From Bathymodiolus azoricus thioautotrophic gill symbiont (lineage in GTDB: Bacteria > Pseudomonadota > Gammaproteobacteria > PS1 > Pseudothioglobaceae), in assembly GCF_001298715.1 (NCBI RefSeq), contig NZ_CDSC02000226.1:1-6052 (forward strand): a DNA stretch of 6,052 nucleotides, read 5' to 3'. Shown piece after piece: positions 1 to 6,052 of this stretch (position 1 is the stretch's first letter; each line of letters opens with the position of its first letter). The translations under genes and the position numbers were made by a program. Below the pieces are notes generated by a model, which saw only the letters and a list, made by a program, of their open reading frames with translations, searched no databases and was not told where the DNA came from.

Positions 1-34
1 AGGTGGTTGGAAAAATGTGTGGTTTTGGTTTGGT

Positions 35-51
35 TGGGGTGGGTTTTTAAG
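35..51 (+). repeat. G/T-rich near-repeat, copy 1
   Basis: TGGGGTGGGTTTTTAAG at this position matches 15 of 17 bases of TGGGGTGGTTTTTTAGG at 259-275, in the same orientation, about 224 bases apart. The match sits inside two G/T-rich islands, so low complexity may account for part of it. A duplicated element or the eroded ends of an insertion are alternatives. Confidence 0.35.
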
Positions 52-65
52 GGGCGACTACTTAC

Positions 66-209
66 TCAGGTGCTAAACAACATCAAAGCGTTTAAGTCAT
101 TGCTATCTTGATTTAAACGAACAACAAAACAAACTCTGCCTAAAAAAGGAGACTTAAGCACACCTGAAAAACCTAAACGATCCAAAATATCGAATAATTT
201 GTGCTGATC
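66..209 (-). pseudogene. Possible remnant of an unidentified coding sequence
   Basis: On the minus strand an open stretch of 47 codons runs from just after a double stop (TGA TAA, 215-210) to a TGA at 68-66. The encoded peptide has ordinary protein-like composition, including the segments DQHKLFDILDRLGFSG and GRVCFVVRLNQDSNDLNA. It has no ATG near its beginning; the only methionine is at codon 43, and GTG or TTG starts would be possible only within it. A different minus-strand frame is open just upstream (about 273-210), which would fit a frameshifted, decayed gene. I do not recognise a family. It may be chance, since one plus-strand frame over the same bases is also open (112-201). Confidence 0.2.
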
Positions 210-258
210 TTATCAAATTGGGAATATTGTCTGTATTTTTATGGATGCAAGACTTGAA

Positions 259-275
259 TGGGGTGGTTTTTTAGG
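259..275 (+). repeat. G/T-rich near-repeat, copy 2
   Basis: TGGGGTGGTTTTTTAGG is the second copy of the 17-base near-repeat found at 35-51 (two mismatches, same orientation). Together the copies flank the possible gene remnant at 66-209. Confidence 0.35.
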
Positions 276-324
276 ATTTTGATTGGTATTTTTTGGGTTG
301 GGTGGTTCTATTTTTGGATTTGGG

Positions 325-353
325 TTCACATTTATACAAAGCTCTCTTATGGT
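325..353 (+). promoter_or_regulatory. Candidate sigma-70-type promoter for the glyQ operon
   Basis: TTCACA at 325-330 (5 of 6 to the -35 consensus) is followed after exactly 17 bases by TATGGT at 348-353 (4 of 6 to the -10 consensus). Transcription would start near 360, leaving a leader of about 33 bases before the glyQ start. The -10 match is weak, and AT-rich DNA gives such hits by chance. It is nevertheless the best-spaced pair I see in the 100 bases upstream of the first operon gene. Confidence 0.3.
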
Positions 354-392
354 TTGCGGTAAAATTTTTTATTATTTTTTTATCAACTAGCC

Positions 393-1283
393 ATGTCACT
401 ACAAGACTTAGATGCCGCAATTTCGTTTCAAAATTTAATCTTAAAACTACAATTATTTTGGACATCAAAGGGTTGCACACTGCTGCAGCCCTTTGACATG
501 GAAATGGGTGCAGGTACTTTTCACCCTGCCACTTTTTTAAGAGCCATCGGCCCTGAACCTTGGAAAGCAGCGTATGTACAACCCTCTCGTCGTCCAACTG
601 ACGGGCGTTATGGCGAAAATCCAAATCGCTTACAACATTATTATCAATTTCAAGTGTTACTTAAGCCATCGCCTAAAGATATTCAGGATTTATATTTAGA
701 ATCTTTGAGTGAGATCGGACTTGATTTAACCAAGCACGATGTACGCTTTGTTGAAGACAACTGGGAATCACCAACACTAGGTGCTTGGGGGCTAGGCTGG
801 GAAGTTTGGCTTAATGGCATGGAAGTCTCGCAATTTACTTATTTCCAGCAAATCGGTGGTTTGCCTTGTAAGCCTGTATCAGGAGAACTCACTTATGGGC
901 TTGAACGCTTAGCAATGTATCTGCAAGGCGTAGACAGTGTTTATGATTTGGTGTGGGTTGATGGGGTTAGTTATGGTGATGTCTTTCATCAAAATGAGGT
1001 TGAACAATCAAAATATAATTTTGAAATTGCCGACATTGATGTCCTGTTTAAACAATTTGACGAGGCAGAAACAATGAATGAAAAACTCATCGAACAAGCA
1101 CTGCCTTACCCAGCGTATGAGCAAGTAATGAAAGCATCACACTTATTTAACTTACTTGATGCGCGTCACGGTATTAGCGTCACAGATAGAGCGCGTTTTA
1201 TTCGTCGTGTGCGTTCAATGAGTCAGAAAGTAGCTAAGGCGTATTACGATTCGCGTGAAGCACTTGGTTTTCCAATAAAGTAA
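393..1283 (+). CDS. glyQ: Glycyl-tRNA synthetase alpha subunit
   Basis: This is the alpha chain of the bacterial two-subunit (alpha2-beta2) glycyl-tRNA synthetase, a cytoplasmic class II enzyme that activates glycine with ATP; charging tRNA-Gly also needs the beta chain, GlyS. The 296-residue product follows E. coli GlyQ (303 aa) over its whole length. Recognisable blocks are [20 protein letters not shown] at residues 63-82, [20 protein letters not shown] around 120-139, TYFQQIGG at 149-156, [10 protein letters not shown] at 167-176 and [11 protein letters not shown] at 195-205. The loop before GDVFHQNE (DGVSY) is about four residues shorter than in E. coli. The ATG at 393 is the first after an in-frame TAA at 360-362 and aligns three residues upstream of the E. 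coli start. No clear Shine-Dalgarno sequence precedes it. The next gene begins after 10 bases and is not glyS, which is unlike the usual glyQ-glyS pair. Confidence 0.98.
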   Translation: MSLQDLDAAISFQNLILKLQLFWTSKGCTLLQPFDMEMGAGTFHPATFLRAIGPEPWKAAYVQPSRRPTDGRYGENPNRLQHYYQFQVLLKPSPKDIQDLYLESLSEIGLDLTKHDVRFVEDNWESPTLGAWGLGWEVWLNGMEVSQFTYFQQIGGLPCKPVSGELTYGLERLAMYLQGVDSVYDLVWVDGVSYGDVFHQNEVEQSKYNFEIADIDVLFKQFDEAETMNEKLIEQALPYPAYEQVMKASHLFNLLDARHGISVTDRARFIRRVRSMSQKVAKAYYDSREALGFPIK

Positions 1284-1293
1284 ATTAAATTTT

Positions 1294-1872
1294 ATGCAAA
1301 TATTTTCTAAACTTTATCATAAGACGCTAGACTGGGCACAAAGTAAACACGCTGTTTACTGGTTGTCTTTAGTAAGCTTTACAGAATCTTTTATACTGCC
1401 CTACCCACCACCTGATATCTTACTTGCGCCTATGGTGCTTAAAAAACCAGAGAAAATCTATCAATTTACATCAATTTGCACAATTCTATCTGTATTAGGC
1501 GGTGTGGTTGGTTATTTTTTAGGTGCATTATTGATAGATATCATTCAACCATTGTTGGTCAAATTACATTATGTTGATAAACTTGAAACAGTTAAAGAGT
1601 GGTTTACAGAATATGGCATTTGGATTGTGGCAATTGCAGGATTTTCACCAATGCCCTACAAAATATTTACCATCGGTGCAGGTATTGCCAATATGGCACT
1701 TTTACCGTTTATACTAATATCATTGCTAGCCAGAGGTGCACGGTTTTTCTTAGTGGCATTTTTTGTTAAGAAATTCGGTGATACCTGTGATCTTTGGCTA
1801 AAAAAATACATTGACCGTCTAGGTTATATTTTGATTATCATCATTGCATTAGGGTTGTGGTATGCTAAATAA
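1294..1872 (+). CDS. YqaA-type DedA/VTT-domain (SNARE-associated) inner membrane protein
   Basis: This is a 192-residue polytopic inner membrane protein of the VTT (SNARE-associated, DedA superfamily) group, closest to the YqaA branch. DedA proteins are linked to lipid handling and membrane homeostasis; the exact substrate of the YqaA branch is not established. Family signatures are FTESFILPYPPPDILLAPM at residues 29-47, a glycine-rich helix (GGVVGYFLGALL, 69-80), GFSPMPYKIFTIGAG at 116-130 and ARGARFFLVAFF at 146-157. The central loop includes YGIW (107-110). Helices are likely near 21-36, 60-84, 108-140, 145-158 and 177-190. The length fits the family. The start lies 10 bases after the glyQ stop with no obvious ribosome binding site (AAATTTT precedes it). 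The 3' end overlaps the next gene by 11 bases, so the two are probably co-translated. In many gammaproteobacteria a yqaA gene precedes nlpD, and here it also precedes an NlpD-like gene. Confidence 0.85.
   Translation: MQIFSKLYHKTLDWAQSKHAVYWLSLVSFTESFILPYPPPDILLAPMVLKKPEKIYQFTSICTILSVLGGVVGYFLGALLIDIIQPLLVKLHYVDKLETVKEWFTEYGIWIVAIAGFSPMPYKIFTIGAGIANMALLPFILISLLARGARFFLVAFFVKKFGDTCDLWLKKYIDRLGYILIIIIALGLWYAK
1851..1854 (+). promoter_or_regulatory. Shine-Dalgarno-like AGGG before the NlpD-like gene
   Basis: AGGG lies 7 bases before the ATG at 1862, inside the last codons of the preceding gene. It is the only reasonable ribosome binding site seen ahead of any of the six genes, and it supports ATG 1862 as the true start. 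Confidence 0.4.
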
Positions 1873-2368
1873 ACTGATTATTGTTTTTATCTCTCTGGTG
1901 CTTACCAGCTGTTTTTTTGAAAAAGCAAAAGAACCAGTGGTTATTATTGATAAGTCAATAGGTCAAGAACCTATAGACTCTGACCACCTTTCTATTACTA
2001 AAACCGTTGAAAAAAGAAAAATCACAATAAAGAGTGCGCTAATTCCTGTTGCTGGCAGAATTATTAAAACTTTTTCTAAGAACCATCAGGGTCTGAGCTT
2101 TGCGACAAATTCCGGTCAAGCAGTGCGTGCTATTGAGAGTGGCACGGTTGTTTATAGTGGCAATGAAACAAGAAACAACGCTAAGATGATAATCATTAAA
2201 CATGCACTAGGCTTTTACAGTTCTTATATGCAAAATCAAACTCTACAAGTGCAAAGTGGCAATAAAGTAAAGAAAGGACAGGTTATTGCAACTACTGGCA
2301 AAAATAACTTTTATTTTGAAATGAATAAATTCGAAACACCCATTAATCCAATCAAATACCTAAAATAA
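1862..2368 (+). CDS. Small lipoprotein with degenerate NlpD-like LytM (M23) domain
   Basis: The 168-residue product begins with a lipoprotein signal: MLNK, a hydrophobic stretch to about residue 14, then the lipobox LTSC with Cys17. Phe follows the Cys, so the +2 rule predicts outer-membrane sorting. Residues 18-58 form a polar linker with no visible LysM repeat. Residues 61-168 follow the C-terminal LytM domain of E. coli NlpD: PVAGRIIKTF (62-71), SGQAVRAIESGTVVYSGN (84-101), MIIIKH (109-114), VKKGQVIATTG (136-146) and a terminal NPIKYLK. M23 metal and catalytic positions are largely lost. The HxxxD motif reads H75-QGL-S79, the Y-x-H position is Q124, and HxH is N149-F-Y151. It should therefore not cut peptidoglycan. 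The NlpD family activates periplasmic amidases (AmiC) during daughter cell separation; a similar role is inference. At under half the length of E. coli NlpD it is a minimal form. It overlaps the preceding gene by 11 bases and ends one base before the next gene. Confidence 0.85.
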   Translation: MLNKLIIVFISLVLTSCFFEKAKEPVVIIDKSIGQEPIDSDHLSITKTVEKRKITIKSALIPVAGRIIKTFSKNHQGLSFATNSGQAVRAIESGTVVYSGNETRNNAKMIIIKHALGFYSSYMQNQTLQVQSGNKVKKGQVIATTGKNNFYFEMNKFETPINPIKYLK

Positions 2369-2369
2369 T

Positions 2370-3392
2370 ATGGACCTCTTACAAAACTTAACGCTTTATC
2401 AAACTGTTGGCGCCCTATTCGCCGTGACCTTTATTGTACATATCATTACAGGTGCAATATTAAAACAACTTATCGCGCAAACCAATAAAACTAAAAATCA
2501 ATTGGATGATTGTTTGCTTAAATCCATTTCTGCACCACTCAAAGCATTAGTCTGGTTTGCTTGGTTTTATCTTTCTATTAATGTACTCAAAGGAGAGATT
2601 GCGCTATTAGTCCAAGTGATTAACTACATTGATATTATTCCAATTTTTATCATTACTTGGGGCGTGCTACGGATGATATCTGGCATCGAATCTTATCTAC
2701 TTAAGCACAAAAACAATGCCAACAAAGACTCTATAAGGTTAATCATTCGCTTAATTAAAATTCTAATTATTGCCTCTATCGTGCTTGGTATTGCACAGTA
2801 TTTTGGCTTCTCAATTTCCAGCCTACTGACTTTTGGTGGTGTCGGTGGCATTGTCATGGGCTTTGCTGCCAAAGATATGCTGTCAAATATCTTTGGTGGG
2901 TTGATGCTACAAATGGACAGACCTTTTTCAACAGGTGATTGGATTCGCTCTAGCCAGTTTGAGGGTACAGTTGAAAAAATCGGTTGGCGCATGACGCGTA
3001 TTCGTACTTTTAGCAAAAATCCAATTTACATTCCCAACTCAATTTTTGCCTCAATCCCGATTGAAACACCATCGCGCATGACCAATCGTCGCATTAATGA
3101 AACTATTGGTATTCGTTACAATGATATTGCACAAATGTCTGACATTGTTACGGAGGTAGAGGCGATGCTAAAAACCAACAAAGACATTGAACAATCTCAA
3201 GCCTTGCGTGTGTTCTTCAATTATTTTAACGCCTCATCACTGGATTTTAATGTTTATGCCTTCACCAAAACTGTGAACAAAAATGAATATCAACAGATTA
3301 AGCAAAAAATATTACTTAGTGTTGCCGATATTATTGCTAAGCATGGGGCGGAGATCGCCTACCCAACACAAACATTACATATCCAAAAATAA
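2370..3392 (+). CDS. MscS-family mechanosensitive channel (YnaI-like)
   Basis: This 340-residue inner membrane protein belongs to the small-conductance mechanosensitive channel family, which forms ring-shaped oligomers that open under membrane tension to release solutes during osmotic downshock. Transmembrane helices are likely near residues 9-31, 55-73, 79-104 and 122-145. The pore-lining helix spans about 149-182, with the hallmark Gly/Ala-rich run [20 protein letters not shown] at 155-174 followed by [18 protein letters not shown]. The cytoplasmic beta domain starts there ([22 protein letters not shown]), and an alpha/beta C-terminal part follows. The length and probable five-helix layout resemble E. 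coli YnaI (343 aa) more than MscS (286 aa). The start is one base after the preceding stop codon with no Shine-Dalgarno sequence, and the stop overlaps the miaB start. Ion selectivity and gating tension cannot be read from the sequence. Confidence 0.92.
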   Translation: MDLLQNLTLYQTVGALFAVTFIVHIITGAILKQLIAQTNKTKNQLDDCLLKSISAPLKALVWFAWFYLSINVLKGEIALLVQVINYIDIIPIFIITWGVLRMISGIESYLLKHKNNANKDSIRLIIRLIKILIIASIVLGIAQYFGFSISSLLTFGGVGGIVMGFAAKDMLSNIFGGLMLQMDRPFSTGDWIRSSQFEGTVEKIGWRMTRIRTFSKNPIYIPNSIFASIPIETPSRMTNRRINETIGIRYNDIAQMSDIVTEVEAMLKTNKDIEQSQALRVFFNYFNASSLDFNVYAFTKTVNKNEYQQIKQKILLSVADIIAKHGAEIAYPTQTLHIQK

Positions 3393-3394
3393 TG
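3390..3394 (+). promoter_or_regulatory. TAATG stop-start overlap coupling mscS-like gene and miaB
   Basis: The TAA stop of the channel gene (3390-3392) shares its last base with the miaB ATG (3392-3394). No Shine-Dalgarno sequence precedes the ATG, so miaB translation probably relies on ribosomes terminating on the channel gene. Confidence 0.7.
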
Positions 3395-4717
3395 CCTTTA
3401 TCTAAATTATATATTCGAACTTTCGGCTGTCAAATGAATGAATACGACAGTCAAAAAATGATTGATGTATTAAAACACTCACACGGTTTAGCCTTAACTG
3501 ACAATGCACTTGAAGCTGATGTATTGCTACTTAACACCTGTTCTATTCGAGAAAAAGCTCAGGAAAAATTATTTCATCAATTGGGTCGTTGGCGTAAATT
3601 TAAAGAAAAAAATCCTAATTTAATTATTGGCGTGGGGGGTTGTGTTGCTTCACAAGAAGGCGAGTTGATTCTTAAGAGAGCACCTTTTGTTGATATTATT
3701 TTTGGCCCACAAACCTTACACAGATTACCTAATATGTTGAGTGATGCTCTGAGTAATAAGCAAACCAGTATTGATATTTCTTTCCCAGAAATTGAAAAGT
3801 TTGACTATTTGCCTGAGCCAAAAACCAATGGCGTCACTGCCTTTGTGTCCATTATGGAAGGATGCTCTAAATACTGTACCTTTTGCGTCGTACCTTACAC
3901 TCGAGGCGAAGAAGTGTCTCGCCCATTTAATGATGTGATCAATGAGGTGCAAATATTGGCAAATCAAGGCGTTAGGGAAGTTAATTTGCTAGGACAAAAT
4001 GTCAACGCTTATCAAGGGAAGATGACTGATGAAGAAACGGCTGATTTGGCGCTACTGATTAATATTGTAGCGCAAATTGACGGCATTGATAGAATTCGTT
4101 ATACCACTTCACACCCTGTTGAATTTAGTGAGCGTCTCATTCAAGCCTACGCTGAAGTACCTGAATTAGTATCGCACTTACATCTACCTATTCAAAGTGG
4201 CTCTGATAGGATTCTAACACTGATGAAACGCGGACACACCACACTTGAATACAAATCCAAAATTAGGCGTTTGCGTGAAGTGCGCCCTGATATTTCTATT
4301 TCTTCAGATTTTATTATTGGTTTCCCAGGTGAGAATGAGCAAGATTTTGCAGACACAATGGCACTTATTAACGACATTAGTTTCGATAAATCTTTTAGTT
4401 TTATTTACTCTGCCCGCCCTGGAACGCCTGCATCTACTTATACTGATGATGTGACATTAAAAATCAAAAAAGAACGCCTCGCACTTGTACAAAAAACCAT
4501 CGATAAATCAACCGAACAAATCTCTAAGGCGATGATTGGTAGCGTACAAAAAGTTTTGGTAGAAAACAAAGCCAAAAAAGGCGATAATTTATTCGGACGC
4601 ACCGAAAATATGCGTAACACACATTTTAAAGGTGACGAGTCTTTAATTGGTCAGATTGTTAATGTAAAAATTACAGATGCCTGCGCTAATTCCCTAATGG
4701 GAGAGGTAGAAATTTAG
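3392..4717 (+). CDS. miaB: tRNA-2-methylthio-N6-isopentenyladenosine synthase (methylthiotransferase)
   Basis: MiaB is a cytoplasmic radical SAM enzyme that adds a methylthio group to N6-isopentenyladenosine at tRNA position 37 (i6A to ms2i6A), acting after MiaA and improving codon reading. The 441-residue product has the full architecture. The N-terminal MTTase domain carries the auxiliary cluster cysteines C13 ([11 protein letters not shown]), C50 (NTCSIREKA) and C84 (GGCVAS). The radical SAM motif CxxxCxxC is C158-SKY-C162-TF-C165, followed by [37 protein letters not shown] and [10 protein letters not shown] are further family blocks, and a C-terminal TRAM domain lies at about 376-441. The radical SAM motif, the NVNAY block and the Leu-rich MTTase features fit MiaB rather than RimO. 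It ends the plus-strand gene cluster. In many gammaproteobacteria miaB is followed by ybeZ-ybeY; here the next gene is convergent and unrelated. Confidence 0.97.
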   Translation: MPLSKLYIRTFGCQMNEYDSQKMIDVLKHSHGLALTDNALEADVLLLNTCSIREKAQEKLFHQLGRWRKFKEKNPNLIIGVGGCVASQEGELILKRAPFVDIIFGPQTLHRLPNMLSDALSNKQTSIDISFPEIEKFDYLPEPKTNGVTAFVSIMEGCSKYCTFCVVPYTRGEEVSRPFNDVINEVQILANQGVREVNLLGQNVNAYQGKMTDEETADLALLINIVAQIDGIDRIRYTTSHPVEFSERLIQAYAEVPELVSHLHLPIQSGSDRILTLMKRGHTTLEYKSKIRRLREVRPDISISSDFIIGFPGENEQDFADTMALINDISFDKSFSFIYSARPGTPASTYTDDVTLKIKKERLALVQKTIDKSTEQISKAMIGSVQKVLVENKAKKGDNLFGRTENMRNTHFKGDESLIGQIVNVKITDACANSLMGEVEI

Positions 4718-5961
4718 TTAGTGGACCGAGTATTACTTACACTAAATGCCATCAATGATAATACAAAAAACATATAAACACCATTGGGTGCTGAGCGCAC
4801 AATCCAAGTTTCAGTTAGCCCAAATACCATACTTGACAAAATAATCCAAATGCCGACTAAACCTGCCCATGATTTTTCCGGGTTATTTTTTATCGTTTGG
4901 AAGAAGAATTTGAGGGGCAATAAAAATACACTCACCATCAAAACCAAGAATCCAATAATGCCAAATAACGCCAACCATTCAAAAAAAATATTATGTGCAC
5001 TTTTATAACCATCGCCAATCACATTGTATCGCGGATATGCTGTGATGAAACGCTTAAGTTCCAGTCCAAAATCACCACTACCAGAACCAAAAAATGGATG
5101 TTTTCTAGCCGTATTAATAGCAGCTTTCCAAAAAATAAATCGTTCACTAGCAGTACCAGCTGGTTGTTTTTTGTTGTCATGTTCATTGTCAGCAAATTGC
5201 GTGGTGTTGGTAATTGCGATATTAAACCTATCAATTGTTTGACCAGGAAAGGCGTTAATGGTAATGCCAATTGTCAAAACAATACCGATACAAATTGCCA
5301 TTATTGTCAATCGTAATTCTTTTTTCGTAATCAATAAATACAGAAAAATTAAGAACAACAAGGGAAGCGCCACCCAGGCGCCTTTTGCCCCAACAATCAA
5401 ACTTGCACTGAGTGCAGATAGTGCAGATAGTATCAGCAATACTTTGTCCGTTTTATTGAAATTTGTTAGCAATGATAACAATATATTAACCCCAACAATA
5501 AGCATGGAAAAATCACCATACATGATTGAATGATAAGCACCTGTTGAACCACTGTTGAGTAACAAGTAAATGAGTAAAATAAAGCCTGATAGCGTCGTTC
5601 CAATGTAGAACGCTCTCAACATTGACTGCTGATAATACTTAAAAAGAATAAAAACAGGTGCCGAGAATAAAAAATAACTGAATTTTCCCAATTTTTTAAA
5701 GCCATTATAAATATCATCAGAATTTACCATACCCAGTAAATAAATAAAAAACACCGCAGTAAAACCAATTAAAACCGTTTTCTCTTGTGCAGATAATATT
5801 GGCGCAAGTCTTTGGATATAGATAACACCCAATATAAACAACAATAAATATATGGTTGATACCGCACTGCCCACAATTGCCATCAATATGGGAAATAAAA
5901 ACACCAAAGTCAAAACCACAATCTTGAATTTTTGAGTAGATATATTGGCTAACAAATGCAT
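4714..5961 (-). CDS. Wzy_C-family polytopic membrane ligase, probable O-antigen ligase
   Basis: This 415-residue protein is very hydrophobic, with about 11-12 predicted membrane helices and one large periplasmic loop (about residues 238-322), the layout of WaaL-type ligases. WaaL transfers undecaprenyl-diphosphate-linked O-antigen or other glycan onto lipid A-core at the periplasmic face. Family signatures are [10 protein letters not shown] at 191-200, [10 protein letters not shown] at 272-281, [12 protein letters not shown] at 288-299 and [17 protein letters not shown] at 321-337, where H323 matches the essential ligase histidine. The usual arginine of the (S/T)RGAW motif is lysine here (K193). 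Wzy polymerases and protein O-glycosylating ligases share the domain, so the acceptor is uncertain; the size favours WaaL. The ATG at 5961 is the furthest possible start because an in-frame TGA lies four codons upstream. It has no clear ribosome binding site. Its TAA (4716-4714) overlaps the miaB stop. An LSA tripeptide is repeated three times at 178-186. Confidence 0.85.
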   Translation of the reverse strand: MHLLANISTQKFKIVVLTLVFLFPILMAIVGSAVSTIYLLLFILGVIYIQRLAPILSAQEKTVLIGFTAVFFIYLLGMVNSDDIYNGFKKLGKFSYFLFSAPVFILFKYYQQSMLRAFYIGTTLSGFILLIYLLLNSGSTGAYHSIMYGDFSMLIVGVNILLSLLTNFNKTDKVLLILSALSALSASLIVGAKGAWVALPLLFLIFLYLLITKKELRLTIMAICIGIVLTIGITINAFPGQTIDRFNIAITNTTQFADNEHDNKKQPAGTASERFIFWKAAINTARKHPFFGSGSGDFGLELKRFITAYPRYNVIGDGYKSAHNIFFEWLALFGIIGFLVLMVSVFLLPLKFFFQTIKNNPEKSWAGLVGIWIILSSMVFGLTETWIVRSAPNGVYMFFVLSLMAFSVSNTRSTN

Positions 5962-5994
5962 AAAGACATTTCATTTTAAGTAAAGAAGTAAGAT

Positions 5995-6021
5995 GTTATA
6001 GTAAACAAAATAAAATTACAA
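5995..6021 (-). promoter_or_regulatory. Weak candidate promoter for the minus-strand ligase gene
   Basis: On the minus strand TTGTAA (6021-6016, 4 of 6 to -35) and TATAAC (6000-5995, 5 of 6 to -10) are separated by 15 bases, shorter than the ideal 17. Transcription would begin near 5988, giving a leader of roughly 27 bases before the ATG. The good -10 and poor spacing leave this uncertain; an upstream gene beyond the window could also drive the ligase. Confidence 0.3.
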
Positions 6022-6052
6022 TACCAGAACTGTTTCTAAAAATTATTTTCAC

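Larger units (their letters stand above)
1..392. other. Intergenic region with two G/T-rich islands upstream of glyQ
   Basis: No gene with recognisable homology is visible here. Two stretches, about 2-54 and 259-324, are strongly G+T biased on the plus strand and contain many GG, GGG and GGGG runs (for example 36-39, 41-43, 51-54, 260-263, 295-297, 300-302, 322-324). Such runs could fold as two-layer G-quadruplexes, but that is inference. Between them, 61-250 has ordinary A/T-rich composition and holds a minus-strand open stretch described separately. The last 30 bases before glyQ are almost pure A/T (361-383). A plus-strand frame is open from base 1 to a stop at 109-111 (36 codons). It could be the tail of an upstream gene, but its sequence is low in complexity and I do not recognise it. 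Confidence 0.6.

Noticed and set aside
1..111. Plus-strand frame open from the window edge to a TGA at 109-111, possibly the tail of an upstream gene
   Set aside because: The first half is a Trp/Val/Gly-rich translation of G/T-rich DNA and matches no family I know. It cannot be supported without upstream sequence.
293..496. Plus-strand 67-codon open frame with a TTG start
   Set aside because: It overlaps the glyQ start in another frame, has no ribosome binding site, and is hydrophobic only because the region is T-rich.
271..624. Minus-strand open frame of 117 codons over the start of glyQ
   Set aside because: Most of it lies antisense to strongly conserved glyQ sequence, and its C-terminal part is low-complexity Lys/Thr/Pro/Gln sequence from the G/T-rich island. 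It is best read as a shadow.
2693..3016. Minus-strand 107-codon open frame inside the MscS-like gene
   Set aside because: The plus-strand frame has clear channel homology across this stretch, so the minus-strand frame is a shadow.
3634..3639. Run of six G in miaB as a possible phase-variation tract
   Set aside because: It encodes part of the conserved GVGGC motif holding cluster cysteine C84, and six bases is short for a slippage switch. miaB is not a typical phase-variable gene.
5717..5974. Minus-strand 85-codon frame with an ATG at 5974, just upstream of the ligase start
   Set aside because: It overlaps the ligase N-terminal helices in another frame and shows no family features. The ligase frame has consistent membrane-helix structure and a family motif set.

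Overview
The window looks like chromosomal housekeeping DNA from an AT-rich gammaproteobacterium. GlyQ, MiaB, the YqaA-type membrane protein and the NlpD-like lipoprotein all have gammaproteobacterial character. AT-rich codon use, very short gene spacing and weak ribosome binding sites suggest a small-genome lineage, such as the SUP05/Thioglobus group or related sulfur-oxidising symbionts. That lineage placement is inference; no marker gene here proves it.

Layout. Bases 1-392 hold no confident gene. There are two G/T-rich islands that share a 17-base near-repeat, a 47-codon minus-strand open stretch that may be a gene relic, and a plausible promoter for the following genes. Bases 393-4717 hold five genes on the plus strand, spaced or overlapped like one operon: glyQ (glycyl-tRNA synthetase alpha chain), a YqaA/DedA-type (VTT/SNARE-associated) membrane protein, a small lipoprotein with a degenerate NlpD-like LytM domain, a YnaI-like MscS-family channel, and miaB (tRNA methylthiotransferase). 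Gaps are 10 nt, -11 nt, 1 nt and -1 nt. Bases 4714-5961 hold, on the minus strand, a Wzy_C-family membrane ligase most like an O-antigen ligase (WaaL). Its stop codon overlaps the miaB stop codon. The last 91 bases carry a weak promoter-like sequence for that ligase.

How the genes fit together. The operon brackets three envelope genes between two tRNA-related genes (glyQ and miaB). The YqaA-type gene next to an NlpD-like gene recalls the surE-pcm-yqaA-nlpD-rpoS neighbourhood of many gammaproteobacteria, here without the other members. The NlpD-like protein has lost its LysM region and most LytM metal and catalytic residues, so it can only be a structural or regulatory factor, for example an amidase activator. 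glyQ is not followed by glyS, which must lie elsewhere if the enzyme works. I saw no CRISPR array, complete mobile element, rRNA or tRNA gene, and no clear sign of a wholly new system. The most unusual items are the miniature NlpD-like protein and the odd 5' intergenic region.
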